The notes: generated by a model not told the origin, from the sequence alone. Shown: positions 43,492 to 53,325, counted from the first letter of the stretch. The stretch: 64,000 nt of DNA from G963665925 sp963676345 (GCA_963676345.2 CAXXTS010000001.1:558001-622000); one strand, 5' to 3'. Numbers and translations: made by a program.

Positions 43492-44646
43492 TTGTCAGGC
43501 GAAAAGAGGAAATATGGGCTGGCAATTACTGTGTTTCTTATTTGCATGTCGACTTTTGCATTCAGTTGTACGAATGACCACTCACTTAATACACGCAAAT
43601 ATTCTCCCTTTGATTTTCTGCATTTAAGCCGAACACAGACGGAAGCAAATTATTCAGAGAACGAGATGCTTACCTACAACTTCATACGAAATCAGATGTC
43701 GAGTCCTTCGGGCGGGGTTTATACCAATTACTTAGATAGCCAATTCAACGCTGAAAAATCTACGGGCCACGAAACCTTGTCTGAATCAACTGGCCTGATT
43801 ATGCTTTATGCCCTTCAAGCCAAAAATAAGGTTCTATTTGATGAACAATTCAAATTGTGTGTCCAGTCGCTCTTGCACCCTACCTACCTGGTCAGATGGC
43901 GCATTCGTGATGGCTATACCAACATTAGCGAAGCATCTGCAACTATAGATGATCTGCGGATCATTCGAGCACTGATTATTGCCGACACCCTCTGGGGAGA
44001 TGAAAAGTACACGGAGCTCTCTTCGAGAATGTCCGAGGATATGCTCACCTACAACATTTATAAGAAAAGCCTTGCGAATTACTATAATAAGGATTTCGAC
44101 GAAACAGGTCAATTCATTGATTTAAGCTACATTGACATTGGCACCATGACAATGATGGTGTCAGAAAATAGGCGATGGGTCAAAATTATGGACAAGGGTT
44201 TAAAGATTGTTCAAAACGGTATGATATCAGATGCTTTTCCCCTGTACTATAAAACCTATGATCTCTCGACAGATTCATATATTGAAGCTGAAACAATAAA
44301 TATTATTGATTCACTTACAACCATGTTACATTTGAGTGAAATTGGCGTATTAGAACAACATACAGTCGATTGGCTCTATAAGCAGATTATTGAAGCAGGG
44401 CATCTCTATTCAGAATATGGTATTGACGGTGTTCCAATTACGACAAATGAATCCACTGCTGCCTACGCACTCGTTGCACGCATAGCGAAAACAACTGGTG
44501 ACATGCAATTATATGGATTGGCTATTGACCGCATGCTTCAGTTCCAAGTGCTTGACAGCACTTCCGTCATATATGGCTCATTTGGAAACAAACTCACTTT
44601 GGAAGTATTCTCCTACGACAACCTCCAAGCACTACTCGCATATTGA
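43492..44646 (+). CDS. GH8-like lipoprotein of the exopolysaccharide operon
   Basis: 384 aa, start TTG behind GGGGGAGGTG. The signal has a lipobox-like AFSC (Cys26). The remainder is an (alpha/alpha)6-barrel-like domain of glycoside hydrolase family 8 type. Glu98 in TLSESTGLIMLYAL corresponds to the catalytic acid of SEGQGYGM in cellulase BcsZ, and Asp153/154 in ATIDDLRIIRAL fits the sugar-binding Asp position. Such hydrolases accompany bacterial cellulose and related synthases. First gene of the operon; 15 nt before the GGDEF gene. Confidence 0.75.
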   Translation: MSGEKRKYGLAITVFLICMSTFAFSCTNDHSLNTRKYSPFDFLHLSRTQTEANYSENEMLTYNFIRNQMSSPSGGVYTNYLDSQFNAEKSTGHETLSESTGLIMLYALQAKNKVLFDEQFKLCVQSLLHPTYLVRWRIRDGYTNISEASATIDDLRIIRALIIADTLWGDEKYTELSSRMSEDMLTYNIYKKSLANYYNKDFDETGQFIDLSYIDIGTMTMMVSENRRWVKIMDKGLKIVQNGMISDAFPLYYKTYDLSTDSYIEAETINIIDSLTTMLHLSEIGVLEQHTVDWLYKQIIEAGHLYSEYGIDGVPITTNESTAAYALVARIAKTTGDMQLYGLAIDRMLQFQVLDSTSVIYGSFGNKLTLEVFSYDNLQALLAY

Positions 44647-44661
44647 TATGAAGGTGATGTA

Positions 44662-45504
44662 ATGGACAAAATGTACAAGCGATATGGCATAATTCAAGGC
44701 GCTATGTTCTTTGTCATGCTCATTACAGGATCATTGGCTGATTTTGACGACCCCTTTATGATTGGCAGCTATATCATGCTTACTTTTTTATGGATTTCCA
44801 CCCTAGTTGCTCTAATATTTGGCCGTATTCAAGGGATGCTCTTTTCAATAATCATCGTCCTAATTTACGCAGCTTTCGTATTCTACCAAGGCATGCTTGG
44901 TATAGACACCATTATTCCTATGAATTACATGTGGATCATCAGTTTTCCACTCCTCTCATTTTTAGCAGGTTATATTGGTGAAAGCATCCAGGAAATACTT
45001 AAAAACTACAAAAAGTGTACAGACCTTCAAGACATGCTTGTTACAAAAGATGAACTAACCGGGCTTGGCAATGCAAAAGAATTCTACCAAAATCTAAAAG
45101 TCGAAATGAGTCTGGCGAGACGACATAAGAGAGAGATAACCATAGTCATTATTGAAGTGCAGTACTTTGACGAGCTTCTTGCCATTTACGGAAAAGGGTC
45201 TTATACCCGCATCTTTGATGTCATTACATCTGTCCTCAAAAAAATCACAAGGACGGAAGATACCATCTACCGAATTTCAGAGAAAACTTTTGCACTGCTC
45301 TTGCCACAAACACCCATTGAAGGTGCTGAAATCGTAAAAAGGAAAATCAAAGATGGCCTATCAGAAATCAACACTTTTACAGATAAGCGATTTGAAGAAA
45401 TGCGCATTGAGGTCCGGGTTGGACTTGCCAGTTTGGATGACAGCATCAGATCTGAGTTTGAATTTAAGAAAAAAGCAGAAAAAGAGGTGGAGTTTGATGT
45501 CTAG
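44662..45504 (+). CDS. Membrane protein with degenerate GGDEF domain and intact I-site (likely c-di-GMP receptor)
   Basis: 280 aa. Three or four membrane helices fill residues 10-105, then a coiled linker and a GGDEF-fold domain start at DELTGLGNAKEF. The catalytic motif is destroyed (SEKTF at 206-210 in place of GGDEF, and the metal Asp region reads EVQYFDELLAIYG). The inhibitory RxxD motif is kept as RTED (197-200) at the correct distance. This pattern matches c-di-GMP-binding, non-catalytic GGDEF proteins such as PelD. It probably couples c-di-GMP to the GT2 synthase. Overlaps the next gene by 8 nt. Confidence 0.82.
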   Translation: MDKMYKRYGIIQGAMFFVMLITGSLADFDDPFMIGSYIMLTFLWISTLVALIFGRIQGMLFSIIIVLIYAAFVFYQGMLGIDTIIPMNYMWIISFPLLSFLAGYIGESIQEILKNYKKCTDLQDMLVTKDELTGLGNAKEFYQNLKVEMSLARRHKREITIVIIEVQYFDELLAIYGKGSYTRIFDVITSVLKKITRTEDTIYRISEKTFALLLPQTPIEGAEIVKRKIKDGLSEINTFTDKRFEEMRIEVRVGLASLDDSIRSEFEFKKKAEKEVEFDV

Positions 45505-47152
45505 GTCAAGAACTGGCTTCTATTTACTACGACTTGTATTAATAGTTTCAGCATTACTCATGACTTTAGCTTCAATGTCTTACGCTGACAATACTGAACT
45601 GCCAAAAGAATCAGTCAGGAAAGGATATGACCTTCTTCTCATTTATGACTACCGGAACTATTTTGCAGATTATCAGGATTCCGTTACAACAACAGCAGAG
45701 ATGATGGGCCATTTTGATGTGAATGTCGATGAGATAGACCAGCTTGATTACAGGCCAGGTCAAATGGCAACCTATGATTATATTGTCGTTATTGGTATGC
45801 AGGGCGAATTTTCAAACACAGCATTCTTGCAAGATATATCCGATGCCCAACAGCCCATACTTTGGGTTGGGAAGGGAATTGAGAAAATACTCGACCTAAC
45901 TGAACGCTATGATTTTGAATACGCTGGACCTTATTATGATTTTACCAACGTGACTTACAAGAATATAAGCTACCCAATAGGGGTTAAACGAGAATTCTCT
46001 GCTATGCACCTCCTGTCAGATCGTGTAAAGGTTTACTCTTGGCTTCACACTGGAACGGCAAAGCTTCCCTTCATTTTAAATGATAAGAACCTATGGTATG
46101 TAACAAGAATTGATTTGAACGAACCGCTAATCATGATTTTTGCAGATGTTCTGTTCGAAATTCTACCACCCTATGTAGAACCATACCAAAAGGTCTACCT
46201 TAGAATTGAAGACGTCCACCCCTTCAGGGATCCAGATAAACTCAAAGAAATTGCCGATTATTTATATAGCGAAAACATTCCTTTTATAGTTGGTTTGATA
46301 CCCGCACACAAACAGCCTGATACCACCTATATTACAGAAATGGATGAAGTGCCTGGTTTTGTCGAAGCCATTCAGTACATGCAGGCAAAAGGTGGCAGCA
46401 TCATTCTTCACGGCTACACCCATACCGTATATGGCTCTGATATAACGGGTGAAGGCTTTGAATACTGGAATGGAATAGAAGATAAACCCCTAGATTTGAA
46501 TATTGATGAATGGATACGTTATACCATAGGCAGAGGTGTTCGCCTTTGCGTTGAAAATGATATCTATCCACTGGGCTTTGAAGCACCGCACTATGCAATG
46601 AGTCAAGATGCCTATAGAAGTCTGAAAAAGTACTTTTCAACTTATAGCGGACAGATTCAGTCCAGTGATTGGGGGTTCTCAACGTCTATCATTCCATATG
46701 AAGTCAGAGACTCGGATCTGTTTATTAAATTTCTACCTGAGTCCTTAGGCTATGTCCAAGCATATGATGAAGGTGCCATTGATAAGATAAAAGAAAATTA
46801 TTCACATATTAAAATTGTCAGAAGCTATCTTGCAGGTGTTTTTTATCATCCTTATCTGGATATTGAGCATTTAAAAGAGCTCGTAGAATTTCTAAAGAGT
46901 GAGCATGCAGAGTTTTACGATATGAAGCAGGATTACCACTGGGTCAGTTTTGATGGTTATGACATTATAAACAACTATGGTGAACTTCAAGTATCCTACC
47001 CCAAAGACCGCCGTGACACAAGGAAAAGGCTCAGAAAATTCTTCAATCTCACAACCTTGGTCCTGATCACAATTCTAAGCTTGGTCCTCTATACTTTTTT
47101 AAAACTCTACTTTGCATCTAAAAGCGTGACCGATAAAAAAATGAAAGGATAA
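45497..47152 (+). CDS. DUF2334 polysaccharide-deacetylase-like exported protein
   Basis: 551 aa from the ATG at 45497 (MSRSRTGFYLLRLVLIVSAL), with GAGGTGGAG upstream. An earlier ATG at 45353 lies deep in the GGDEF gene and is rejected. A signal or anchor helix is followed by an N-terminal amidotransferase-like domain (about 160 residues). The NodB/DUF2334 domain follows, with metal-type motifs RIEDVHPFRDP and ILHGYTHTVYG. A C-terminal membrane helix ends the protein (TTLVLITILSLVLYTFLKLY). It may deacetylate the exported polymer. Substrate unknown. Confidence 0.82.
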   Translation: MSRSRTGFYLLRLVLIVSALLMTLASMSYADNTELPKESVRKGYDLLLIYDYRNYFADYQDSVTTTAEMMGHFDVNVDEIDQLDYRPGQMATYDYIVVIGMQGEFSNTAFLQDISDAQQPILWVGKGIEKILDLTERYDFEYAGPYYDFTNVTYKNISYPIGVKREFSAMHLLSDRVKVYSWLHTGTAKLPFILNDKNLWYVTRIDLNEPLIMIFADVLFEILPPYVEPYQKVYLRIEDVHPFRDPDKLKEIADYLYSENIPFIVGLIPAHKQPDTTYITEMDEVPGFVEAIQYMQAKGGSIILHGYTHTVYGSDITGEGFEYWNGIEDKPLDLNIDEWIRYTIGRGVRLCVENDIYPLGFEAPHYAMSQDAYRSLKKYFSTYSGQIQSSDWGFSTSIIPYEVRDSDLFIKFLPESLGYVQAYDEGAIDKIKENYSHIKIVRSYLAGVFYHPYLDIEHLKELVEFLKSEHAEFYDMKQDYHWVSFDGYDIINNYGELQVSYPKDRRDTRKRLRKFFNLTTLVLITILSLVLYTFLKLYFASKSVTDKKMKG

Positions 47153-47155
47153 AGT

Positions 47156-48412
47156 ATGATTTTAATAGATTATCTTTTCCTCTACTCCATGACAACCATT
47201 TGGCTTCTACTTGCAATGAACATTGTACTGACCTATTTTGGTTATCTTCATTCTGTCCAGGTTCGAAGCATGAAACTCAATATTCTCACCGATATGCGTT
47301 CTTTTCCAAGTATATCCATCCTCATTCCTGCACATAACGAGGAAAAAGTAATTGAACATACCCTTAAAGCCATGCTTTCACTTGATTACCCCCATGATAT
47401 GTATGAGATTCTTGTCATTAACGATGGCTCGACTGATTGCACAGGACAGATTATAGAGGATATAAAAACAACATATCCAGACCGTCAGCTCTCTCATATT
47501 CAAATATCAAAAGATGAAGGTGGCGGCGGAAAGTCTAATGCACTCAATTGTGGCTTCAAGTATGCACAGGGTGAGTATATTGTAGTGTATGATGCAGACA
47601 ACACACCAAATCGATATGCACTCAGATATCTGGCAAATGAACTGGTTGCAAATAAAAGTTATGGTGCTGTTATCGGTAAATTTCGTACACGAAACAAAAG
47701 CCGAAACATACTGACTCGGTTCATAAATATTGAAACACTCAGTTTTCAGTGGATGGCTCAAGCTGGAAGGTGGAAACTCTTTAGACTATGTACCATTCCA
47801 GGTACCAATTTCATGGTTAGACGGAGCATTCTGGAAAAAGCAGGCGGCTGGGATGTTGACGCTGTTGCTGAGGACACTGAGCTCAGCTTTAGAATATATC
47901 AAATGGGATATGAAATCTCCTTTATGCCACTTGCAGAGACGTATGAGCAGGAACCAGAATCCATAAAAGTGTGGTTTAGACAAAGAACCCGATGGGTGAA
48001 TGGCAACATCTATGTATTGACGAAATATCTGAAATTGGTATTTCAGATAGGTTCATCACGCGTGCTGTTTGACCTCTACTATTTCTTCTCTGTTTACTTT
48101 TTATTTCTAAGTTCAATTATTGTATCTGATATCATTTTTTTAATTTCGATATTTACAGACTACAAAGTAGGCATTTCTGGAAATTTTGCTTTACTATGGT
48201 TTATGACTTATTTGGTCTTCACCGTTCAGATTTCAATAGCTCTCTCTATTGAGAAGGGCGAGGCTTCCCTACAGAACATACTCCTGATTCTTATAATGTA
48301 CTTCTCATATTGTCAACTATGGCTGTTTGTATCTTTTTATGGATTTTATCGAAATTTTATAGATCGGCTGCGAAAGCGAAAAACCAAATGGTATAAAACA
48401 GAGCGATTTTGA
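47156..48412 (+). CDS. BcsA-like family 2 glycosyltransferase (polysaccharide synthase)
   Basis: 418 aa with one N-terminal membrane helix, a cytosolic GT-A domain and three or four C-terminal helices. The processive synthase motifs are complete: ILIPAHNEEKV, VINDGSTD, VVYDADNTPN, the TED-type AVAEDTELSFR and QRTRWVNGN (Q-x-x-R-W). It should polymerise and translocate a beta-linked glycan. Unlike BcsA it has no PilZ domain, so c-di-GMP control must come from another subunit. Starts 3 nt after the deacetylase gene. Confidence 0.9.
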   Translation: MILIDYLFLYSMTTIWLLLAMNIVLTYFGYLHSVQVRSMKLNILTDMRSFPSISILIPAHNEEKVIEHTLKAMLSLDYPHDMYEILVINDGSTDCTGQIIEDIKTTYPDRQLSHIQISKDEGGGGKSNALNCGFKYAQGEYIVVYDADNTPNRYALRYLANELVANKSYGAVIGKFRTRNKSRNILTRFINIETLSFQWMAQAGRWKLFRLCTIPGTNFMVRRSILEKAGGWDVDAVAEDTELSFRIYQMGYEISFMPLAETYEQEPESIKVWFRQRTRWVNGNIYVLTKYLKLVFQIGSSRVLFDLYYFFSVYFLFLSSIIVSDIIFLISIFTDYKVGISGNFALLWFMTYLVFTVQISIALSIEKGEASLQNILLILIMYFSYCQLWLFVSFYGFYRNFIDRLRKRKTKWYKTERF

Positions 48413-48459
48413 TTGTGACATTGCTTACCTAAGACATCGGCTGAAGCGGAGGTGCACTC

Positions 48460-50865
48460 ATGAAACTTACTTTAAAATGCTCTATATTGCTACTGCTCTT
48501 TCTTATTGTTTCATCATCAATCAACATCACACTTTCTGATGATGAAACATACTGGATTCAAACAGGTGTTTTTAGATATGAAGAAAATGCAGAAGCACAT
48601 ACCAACAAGCTCTTGTCGGATGGTTTTAATCCCATTTGGTCAAAAAACGGATTCATTATGATTTATCTAGGACCTTACAGGAACTCTGATGAGGCAGAAG
48701 ATGAACTGAATAAATTGAAGTCTCTCGACTATACCAGCATGAAAATTATGGATAGCATTGATTTGCAGGAACCTGAAATTACGTACGCTGATAACACATC
48801 TAATGAGTCCAATGGCAATTCAGAGGAAGCGTTTGGCGTTAAATCTAAAAACTACTCTATCGGATCAAACGTTCGTATGGAAGGCGTTATGGGCGTTTAT
48901 ACAATTTTTGTACCTGTTGATGAACACTGGAAGCTCATGGACGCTGCATATGTTGAACTTTTCTATTCGACGAGTGCTATTTCAGAATATAAGTATTCAA
49001 CAATAACCCTATATGTAAACAATACCCCCATTGAATCGTTTTGGCTTAATGACAAGGTGCCTGGCAAAAAAAGAGTTTATGTCAAAATTCCACTTTCCTA
49101 TTTGAAACAAGGATTCAATGAAGTCTCTTTTGTTTCATATCACCGCCTGACAGATAACATCTGTGAGGACGATGCGAATCAGGCGAATTGGATTCTACTT
49201 GACTCTGAAAGTCGTGTTCATATTGAATATGAAGAATTGCCAGACAACGATGATTTTACTGATTTTCCTTATCCTTTTATTAAAACAAGCAGAGATTTGC
49301 CTGTTGATTTTGTCATGACTTTGCCTGATACCCCTAGAGATATTGATATCAAGGCGGCCTTGATGTTTTCAGCATACGTCGGACAGGTCAATAAATTTTC
49401 CAATGTCAATTATCAAGTCAGTACATTTGATGATGCGCCAAAGTCCTTGAACAATCTTATTTGGATTTCTTCACCAAAGGATATTCCCGAGGAACTGACA
49501 GGCGCTTTTTCAAATGCGGATTTTGACAGAATGCATGAAGACGCACTTGTAAGAAAGACTGTCTCACCTTTTAATGAGGATAAACGAATACTCTACATTA
49601 TTTCAGATAATCCGAATAGAATCATCGATGCAGTAAAAGCCTTAACCACGCAGGAACTTATAGATCAGATGGACAACAGTACACAGTGGTTCACAAGCAA
49701 TACAAATATCTATGAAAGCGCGTCAGAATATCTTGATTATATTGACATGAAATCACTTGGTTATGACAATGTCTTTTTCCAAGGTAGAAAAAGAGGCAGT
49801 GCATCAATATTTGTAAACGTCCCGCCCACTTGGGAAATTACGAGTGATGCAAAGCTCTTAGTCAGATTCAGATACTCCGACATTCTTAATTTCGAAAAAT
49901 CTTCAATTAGCATTTATATAAACAATGTCCCCGTTGGTTCCAAAGAATTTTCAGAAGACTTTACACAAGATGACACAATTATACTGCCGATTCCTGAAGA
50001 GGTTCGTCAAGACCAACTCTATGAAATCAGATTTGAGATGACGCTCATACCGAATAATTACGATTGCTTCTCCGCTTCCTTTTCAAGAAACCTGTGGGGC
50101 TTTATTTCAAATGAAACCGTGCTCTTCTTGCCTCATGAAGAACGTCAAAAATACTCGTTCGAAAGGTATCCTGCACCCTTTGTGAAACACGCACGCCTAA
50201 ACAACCTGTTATTGGTTCTGCCTGACGAAATAGATGCACATGTTGTAGAGCACGCAAGTGAAGTCATGACTTTTTTAGGTCGTGAACTCGATTATGTTGA
50301 TGAAATTTCTTTCATAAGGGCCAGTGCCTTCACTGAATCTGACTACGATAAGAACATCATTGCGCTAGGTCCTTATAATAGCAACGCCTTCATAAGGAAA
50401 ATAAACAGCGCACTAAACATTAGTTTCAATGAAGAAACAAGCTTTTTTGATGGTAAGGATAAAGTAGAACTCCTAGATGGATTCAGCCAAAGGGCTGGCA
50501 CTGCACAACTCATTTATTCTCCATTCCAAGAAAATAGAATGATATTAGCCATCACAGGCAAATCTGTAGAGCAAATTGGTTTTGTTACACGCTATCTCTC
50601 AAATCTGGAACTTTTCAGCAGACTATCAGGAGACACTGCATTTGTAAGCGGTTCTGGTGCACTCCGATCAGATTTCATTGGCATTTCAAGAGAAGATTTT
50701 GAGGCAGTAGAATCCGACCAATTTAACGCCGGACGTGATTCTGATTTACAAAGAAAACTGACATCGCAGGAAATACAGCAATTCATTATCGCAGTATCCT
50801 TGGTATTTGTAATTGTCATCCTGTCGGTGATTGTTGCGGCACGCAATAGACGAAAAGTGGATTAG
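48460..50865 (+). CDS. BcsB-like co-synthase protein with N-terminal SPOR-like domain
   Basis: 801 aa. A signal peptide (ILLLLFLIVSSSINITLS) leads to a SPOR-like domain at residues about 30-100 (YWIQTGVFRYEENAEAHTNK...IYLGPYRNSDEAEDELNKL). Two BcsB-type repeats of beta-sandwich and flavodoxin-like domains follow, and a C-terminal membrane anchor (FIIAVSLVFVIVILSVIVAA) ends the protein. BcsB guides the nascent polymer outside the membrane. A SPOR module would be expected to bind peptidoglycan, an unusual addition. 47 nt after the GT2 gene; last in the operon. Confidence 0.85.
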   Translation: MKLTLKCSILLLLFLIVSSSINITLSDDETYWIQTGVFRYEENAEAHTNKLLSDGFNPIWSKNGFIMIYLGPYRNSDEAEDELNKLKSLDYTSMKIMDSIDLQEPEITYADNTSNESNGNSEEAFGVKSKNYSIGSNVRMEGVMGVYTIFVPVDEHWKLMDAAYVELFYSTSAISEYKYSTITLYVNNTPIESFWLNDKVPGKKRVYVKIPLSYLKQGFNEVSFVSYHRLTDNICEDDANQANWILLDSESRVHIEYEELPDNDDFTDFPYPFIKTSRDLPVDFVMTLPDTPRDIDIKAALMFSAYVGQVNKFSNVNYQVSTFDDAPKSLNNLIWISSPKDIPEELTGAFSNADFDRMHEDALVRKTVSPFNEDKRILYIISDNPNRIIDAVKALTTQELIDQMDNSTQWFTSNTNIYESASEYLDYIDMKSLGYDNVFFQGRKRGSASIFVNVPPTWEITSDAKLLVRFRYSDILNFEKSSISIYINNVPVGSKEFSEDFTQDDTIILPIPEEVRQDQLYEIRFEMTLIPNNYDCFSASFSRNLWGFISNETVLFLPHEERQKYSFERYPAPFVKHARLNNLLLVLPDEIDAHVVEHASEVMTFLGRELDYVDEISFIRASAFTESDYDKNIIALGPYNSNAFIRKINSALNISFNEETSFFDGKDKVELLDGFSQRAGTAQLIYSPFQENRMILAITGKSVEQIGFVTRYLSNLELFSRLSGDTAFVSGSGALRSDFIGISREDFEAVESDQFNAGRDSDLQRKLTSQEIQQFIIAVSLVFVIVILSVIVAARNRRKVD

Positions 50866-50907
50866 TAATCGACGAATCAAAAAACCACACCTTGGATTTT
50901 GAGGGCA

Positions 50908-50931
50908 CTGAAAAAGCATAGCTTTTTTCAG
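50908..50931 (+). terminator. Hairpin after the exopolysaccharide operon
   Basis: CTGAAAAAGC (50908-50917) / GCTTTTTTCAG (50921-50931), 43 nt after the BcsB-like stop. The T run is within the right arm. Moderate support. Confidence 0.6.
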
Positions 50932-50954
50932 TAATAAATAAGGTGAACATTAAA

Positions 50955-51003
50955 ATTCAGAAGGCGAACCATCTGATTACGATAGCTCGCCTAATTTTTG
51001 AAG
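50955..51003 (-). terminator. Possible terminator after the chemoreceptor gene
   Basis: Minus-strand AGGCGA and TCGCCT can pair across a 20-nt loop, followed by TCTGAATTTT. Weak stem; low confidence. Confidence 0.4.
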
Positions 51004-51016
51004 TGTTTTCTAATCG

Positions 51017-53092
51017 TTAGAATTTAATAGTATTGATAACGCGGTCCAGATTTATTGCCTGATCGTTCAGCGCAACCGCCTGATTCTCGATTTCATTGAG
51101 AGAAGCGGTTTGCTCCTGCGTTGATGCTGAGGTCTCTTCTGTACTCGCCGCATTTTCTTCGGCTAGGGCAGCTAAGCCGCTCAAGATTTCCAAAATATCG
51201 TTCTTCATAGCATTAGCATCTGCACCCGCTTCAAACAGGACTCCCACTGCATCATAAAGTGCTTTACTCTCATCGTGAATGTCTTCAAATCTCTCTTTTG
51301 TGAGTAGAACGCTATTTTTTTGCACTTCATTTGATTTTGTTACAATTTCAATACTCTCGACAGATCGCTTGGATTCTGCTCTTAGACTTGCAATAACACT
51401 GTTGATTTCATTTGTCAGCTTTCCTGACTCCTCTGCTAGCTTTCTGATTTCTTCTGCGACAACGGAAAATCCTCTTCCTGCCTCACCCGCTCTTGCCGAT
51501 TCTATAGCGGCGTTCAGTGCCAGAAGATTCGTCTGATCTGCGATTTGAGCAATCATTTCACTGCTCCTCGCGATATCTTCAACAGATATATTTGTATCGT
51601 GGATGCCTTTATAGACTACTGCAGCGGCCTGGTTGTTCTCTTCGTTAATTTGAATGAGCTGATGCACCGTTTTATTACCGTCTTCGACAATCTCATAAAC
51701 TTTATCGATGCCATCCTTCATATACTGAATTTTTTCACTGACAAGGGTAATGGAATCTCCAAGCTGGACCGCCTTGTTTGCACCTTCTTCCGTACTTGAA
51801 GCCTGCTCTGTAGCACTCATCGCCAGTTCACCAACTGTTTGCGCAATTTCCTCCGTTGCTCTCGAAAACTGAGCAGTGATACTTCTAAGCTCATCAGAGG
51901 ATTGTCCAACATCTTGAGAAGATTCATGTATGTTTTCAACAATCTTCTTGATATTCAGCTGCAGCTTGTTAAATGCACGGAGCATATTGCCGATTTCGTC
52001 TTTTCTTTGAAGCCCTTTTTCTGATAAAGGCTTTGTGAAATCAAGCTCTGATATGATAGCTGCATGGCTGGTTGCTTCAACAATGGGCTTTGTAATAATT
52101 CGCGAAAGAAATACCATCGCAAAAATTATTGTAATGACAGATCCCGCAATCGCGTAGGCAATAATTCTCGTAAGTTCATTGACACTTCTGTACATATCAT
52201 CCTTAGTAACAATGGTTCCAAAAGACCACGGGGTATCTATGCCTGTAATATGTATTGGCGTCAGAGATTTAAACACCTCTGTATCTGTCGATGCTGAATA
52301 GGAGAAGGTGTTGTATTCCAGTCCGTTATGCAGAGCGTCCTGGACTGCCTGTGCAACCGCTGTATTTCCACCGGTAATCTCTCCAGCAACATCTCCCACA
52401 CGATTAATGTCCTTATGGGTTACAACGACACCATCATAAGACAGAATTCTTGCAAATCCTGAATCAAATATTGTAATAGACTCTGTAAGAGACTGTAGAA
52501 CTTCTACCGCAAGGTCTACGCGAATTAGAAGCGCATCCTGGCTACCTGCGTTAACTGGATAGTAAAGGGACACCAGTTTAACTTCCTGAGCGTCAAAATC
52601 ATATCTAGACTCTGTAAGTATGCGATGATTTTCAGAAAGCATTTTACTAAAATCCTGTTCACTTTCAGTTGTTGAAAGTACGGCAGTCGATACCTTCCCA
52701 CCGTTTCTGACAAGAATACTCTGAAGACCATCTGCCTTGTACTGCAGATTGATGCTCGAATCTGCGCTGTCCGCCGCGATCAGACCGATACTATAGATGT
52801 TAGCATGCTTCTCCAGAAGACTTGTCAGGACATCCTTTGCATCTGCAGTCTTCAGTGCGCCTAATTCAATATTTCTTTTCATGATGACTTCTGTGTCGCT
52901 TGCTAAACAGACAAGCTCATCAAACGACTTTTCTACTTGTGATGCGTATTCCCTTGCCGTTGAAAGCGCCAGATTCAGTGCGATCTCTTCTGCATTTGAT
53001 TTAGAGCTCAAATAAATTGCGCCCATACTTGAAGCCAGTATAATCAGTACTATTGTTAATACCGAAAACGTAAGCCGCGTTCTAATTTTCAT
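51017..53092 (-). CDS. Methyl-accepting chemotaxis protein with extracellular Cache domain
   Basis: 691 aa. TM1 is at residues about 8-28, a dCache-type sensor domain spans about 30-305, and TM2 is at about 310-332 (IAYAIAGSVITIIFAMVFLS). HAMP follows, then a long coiled-coil signalling domain with the tip sequence DQTNLLALNAAIESARAGEAGRGFSVVAEEIRKLA. It should pass ligand binding to CheA/CheW, so the organism is probably motile or uses Che signalling for surface behaviour. The ligand is unknown. An extended -10 promoter lies upstream. Confidence 0.93.
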   Translation of the reverse strand: MKIRTRLTFSVLTIVLIILASSMGAIYLSSKSNAEEIALNLALSTAREYASQVEKSFDELVCLASDTEVIMKRNIELGALKTADAKDVLTSLLEKHANIYSIGLIAADSADSSINLQYKADGLQSILVRNGGKVSTAVLSTTESEQDFSKMLSENHRILTESRYDFDAQEVKLVSLYYPVNAGSQDALLIRVDLAVEVLQSLTESITIFDSGFARILSYDGVVVTHKDINRVGDVAGEITGGNTAVAQAVQDALHNGLEYNTFSYSASTDTEVFKSLTPIHITGIDTPWSFGTIVTKDDMYRSVNELTRIIAYAIAGSVITIIFAMVFLSRIITKPIVEATSHAAIISELDFTKPLSEKGLQRKDEIGNMLRAFNKLQLNIKKIVENIHESSQDVGQSSDELRSITAQFSRATEEIAQTVGELAMSATEQASSTEEGANKAVQLGDSITLVSEKIQYMKDGIDKVYEIVEDGNKTVHQLIQINEENNQAAAVVYKGIHDTNISVEDIARSSEMIAQIADQTNLLALNAAIESARAGEAGRGFSVVAEEIRKLAEESGKLTNEINSVIASLRAESKRSVESIEIVTKSNEVQKNSVLLTKERFEDIHDESKALYDAVGVLFEAGADANAMKNDILEILSGLAALAEENAASTEETSASTQEQTASLNEIENQAVALNDQAINLDRVINTIKF

Positions 53093-53210
53093 ATCTCCAC
53101 CCCATTAAGTCATTTTCTGCTGACGCATTATCATAAAATGCATCCTATTCTCTGTTTATCCGCAGGACCCTTCACAGCTATTTATCACACCAGAATCCGT
53201 CTTGTGCAAT

Positions 53211-53219
53211 ATTATAGCA
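53211..53219 (-). promoter_or_regulatory. Extended -10 promoter for the chemoreceptor
   Basis: Minus-strand TGCTATAAT (TG at 53218-53219, TATAAT at 53211-53216), about 120 nt before the start codon. No strong -35 is needed with the TG extension; none is clear. Confidence 0.6.
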
Positions 53220-53325
53220 TATGCCAATTGTAATCAGTACAATTATTTTCTGATAACATATACATTTTTCGAGTAGCAGAAAACAGAAAGATGTTTATTC
53301 AGTAAATCGCTTTAAAACGCTTGTG

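Noticed and set aside
45353..45497. Upstream ATG extending the DUF2334 gene by 48 codons
   Set aside because: It lies entirely within the GGDEF gene in another frame and has no ribosome binding site; GAGGTGGAG precedes the ATG at 45497.
50881..50895. Further copy of the ACCACACC terminator family after the BcsB-like gene
   Set aside because: Only AAAACCACACC matches; the second arm and loop are absent.
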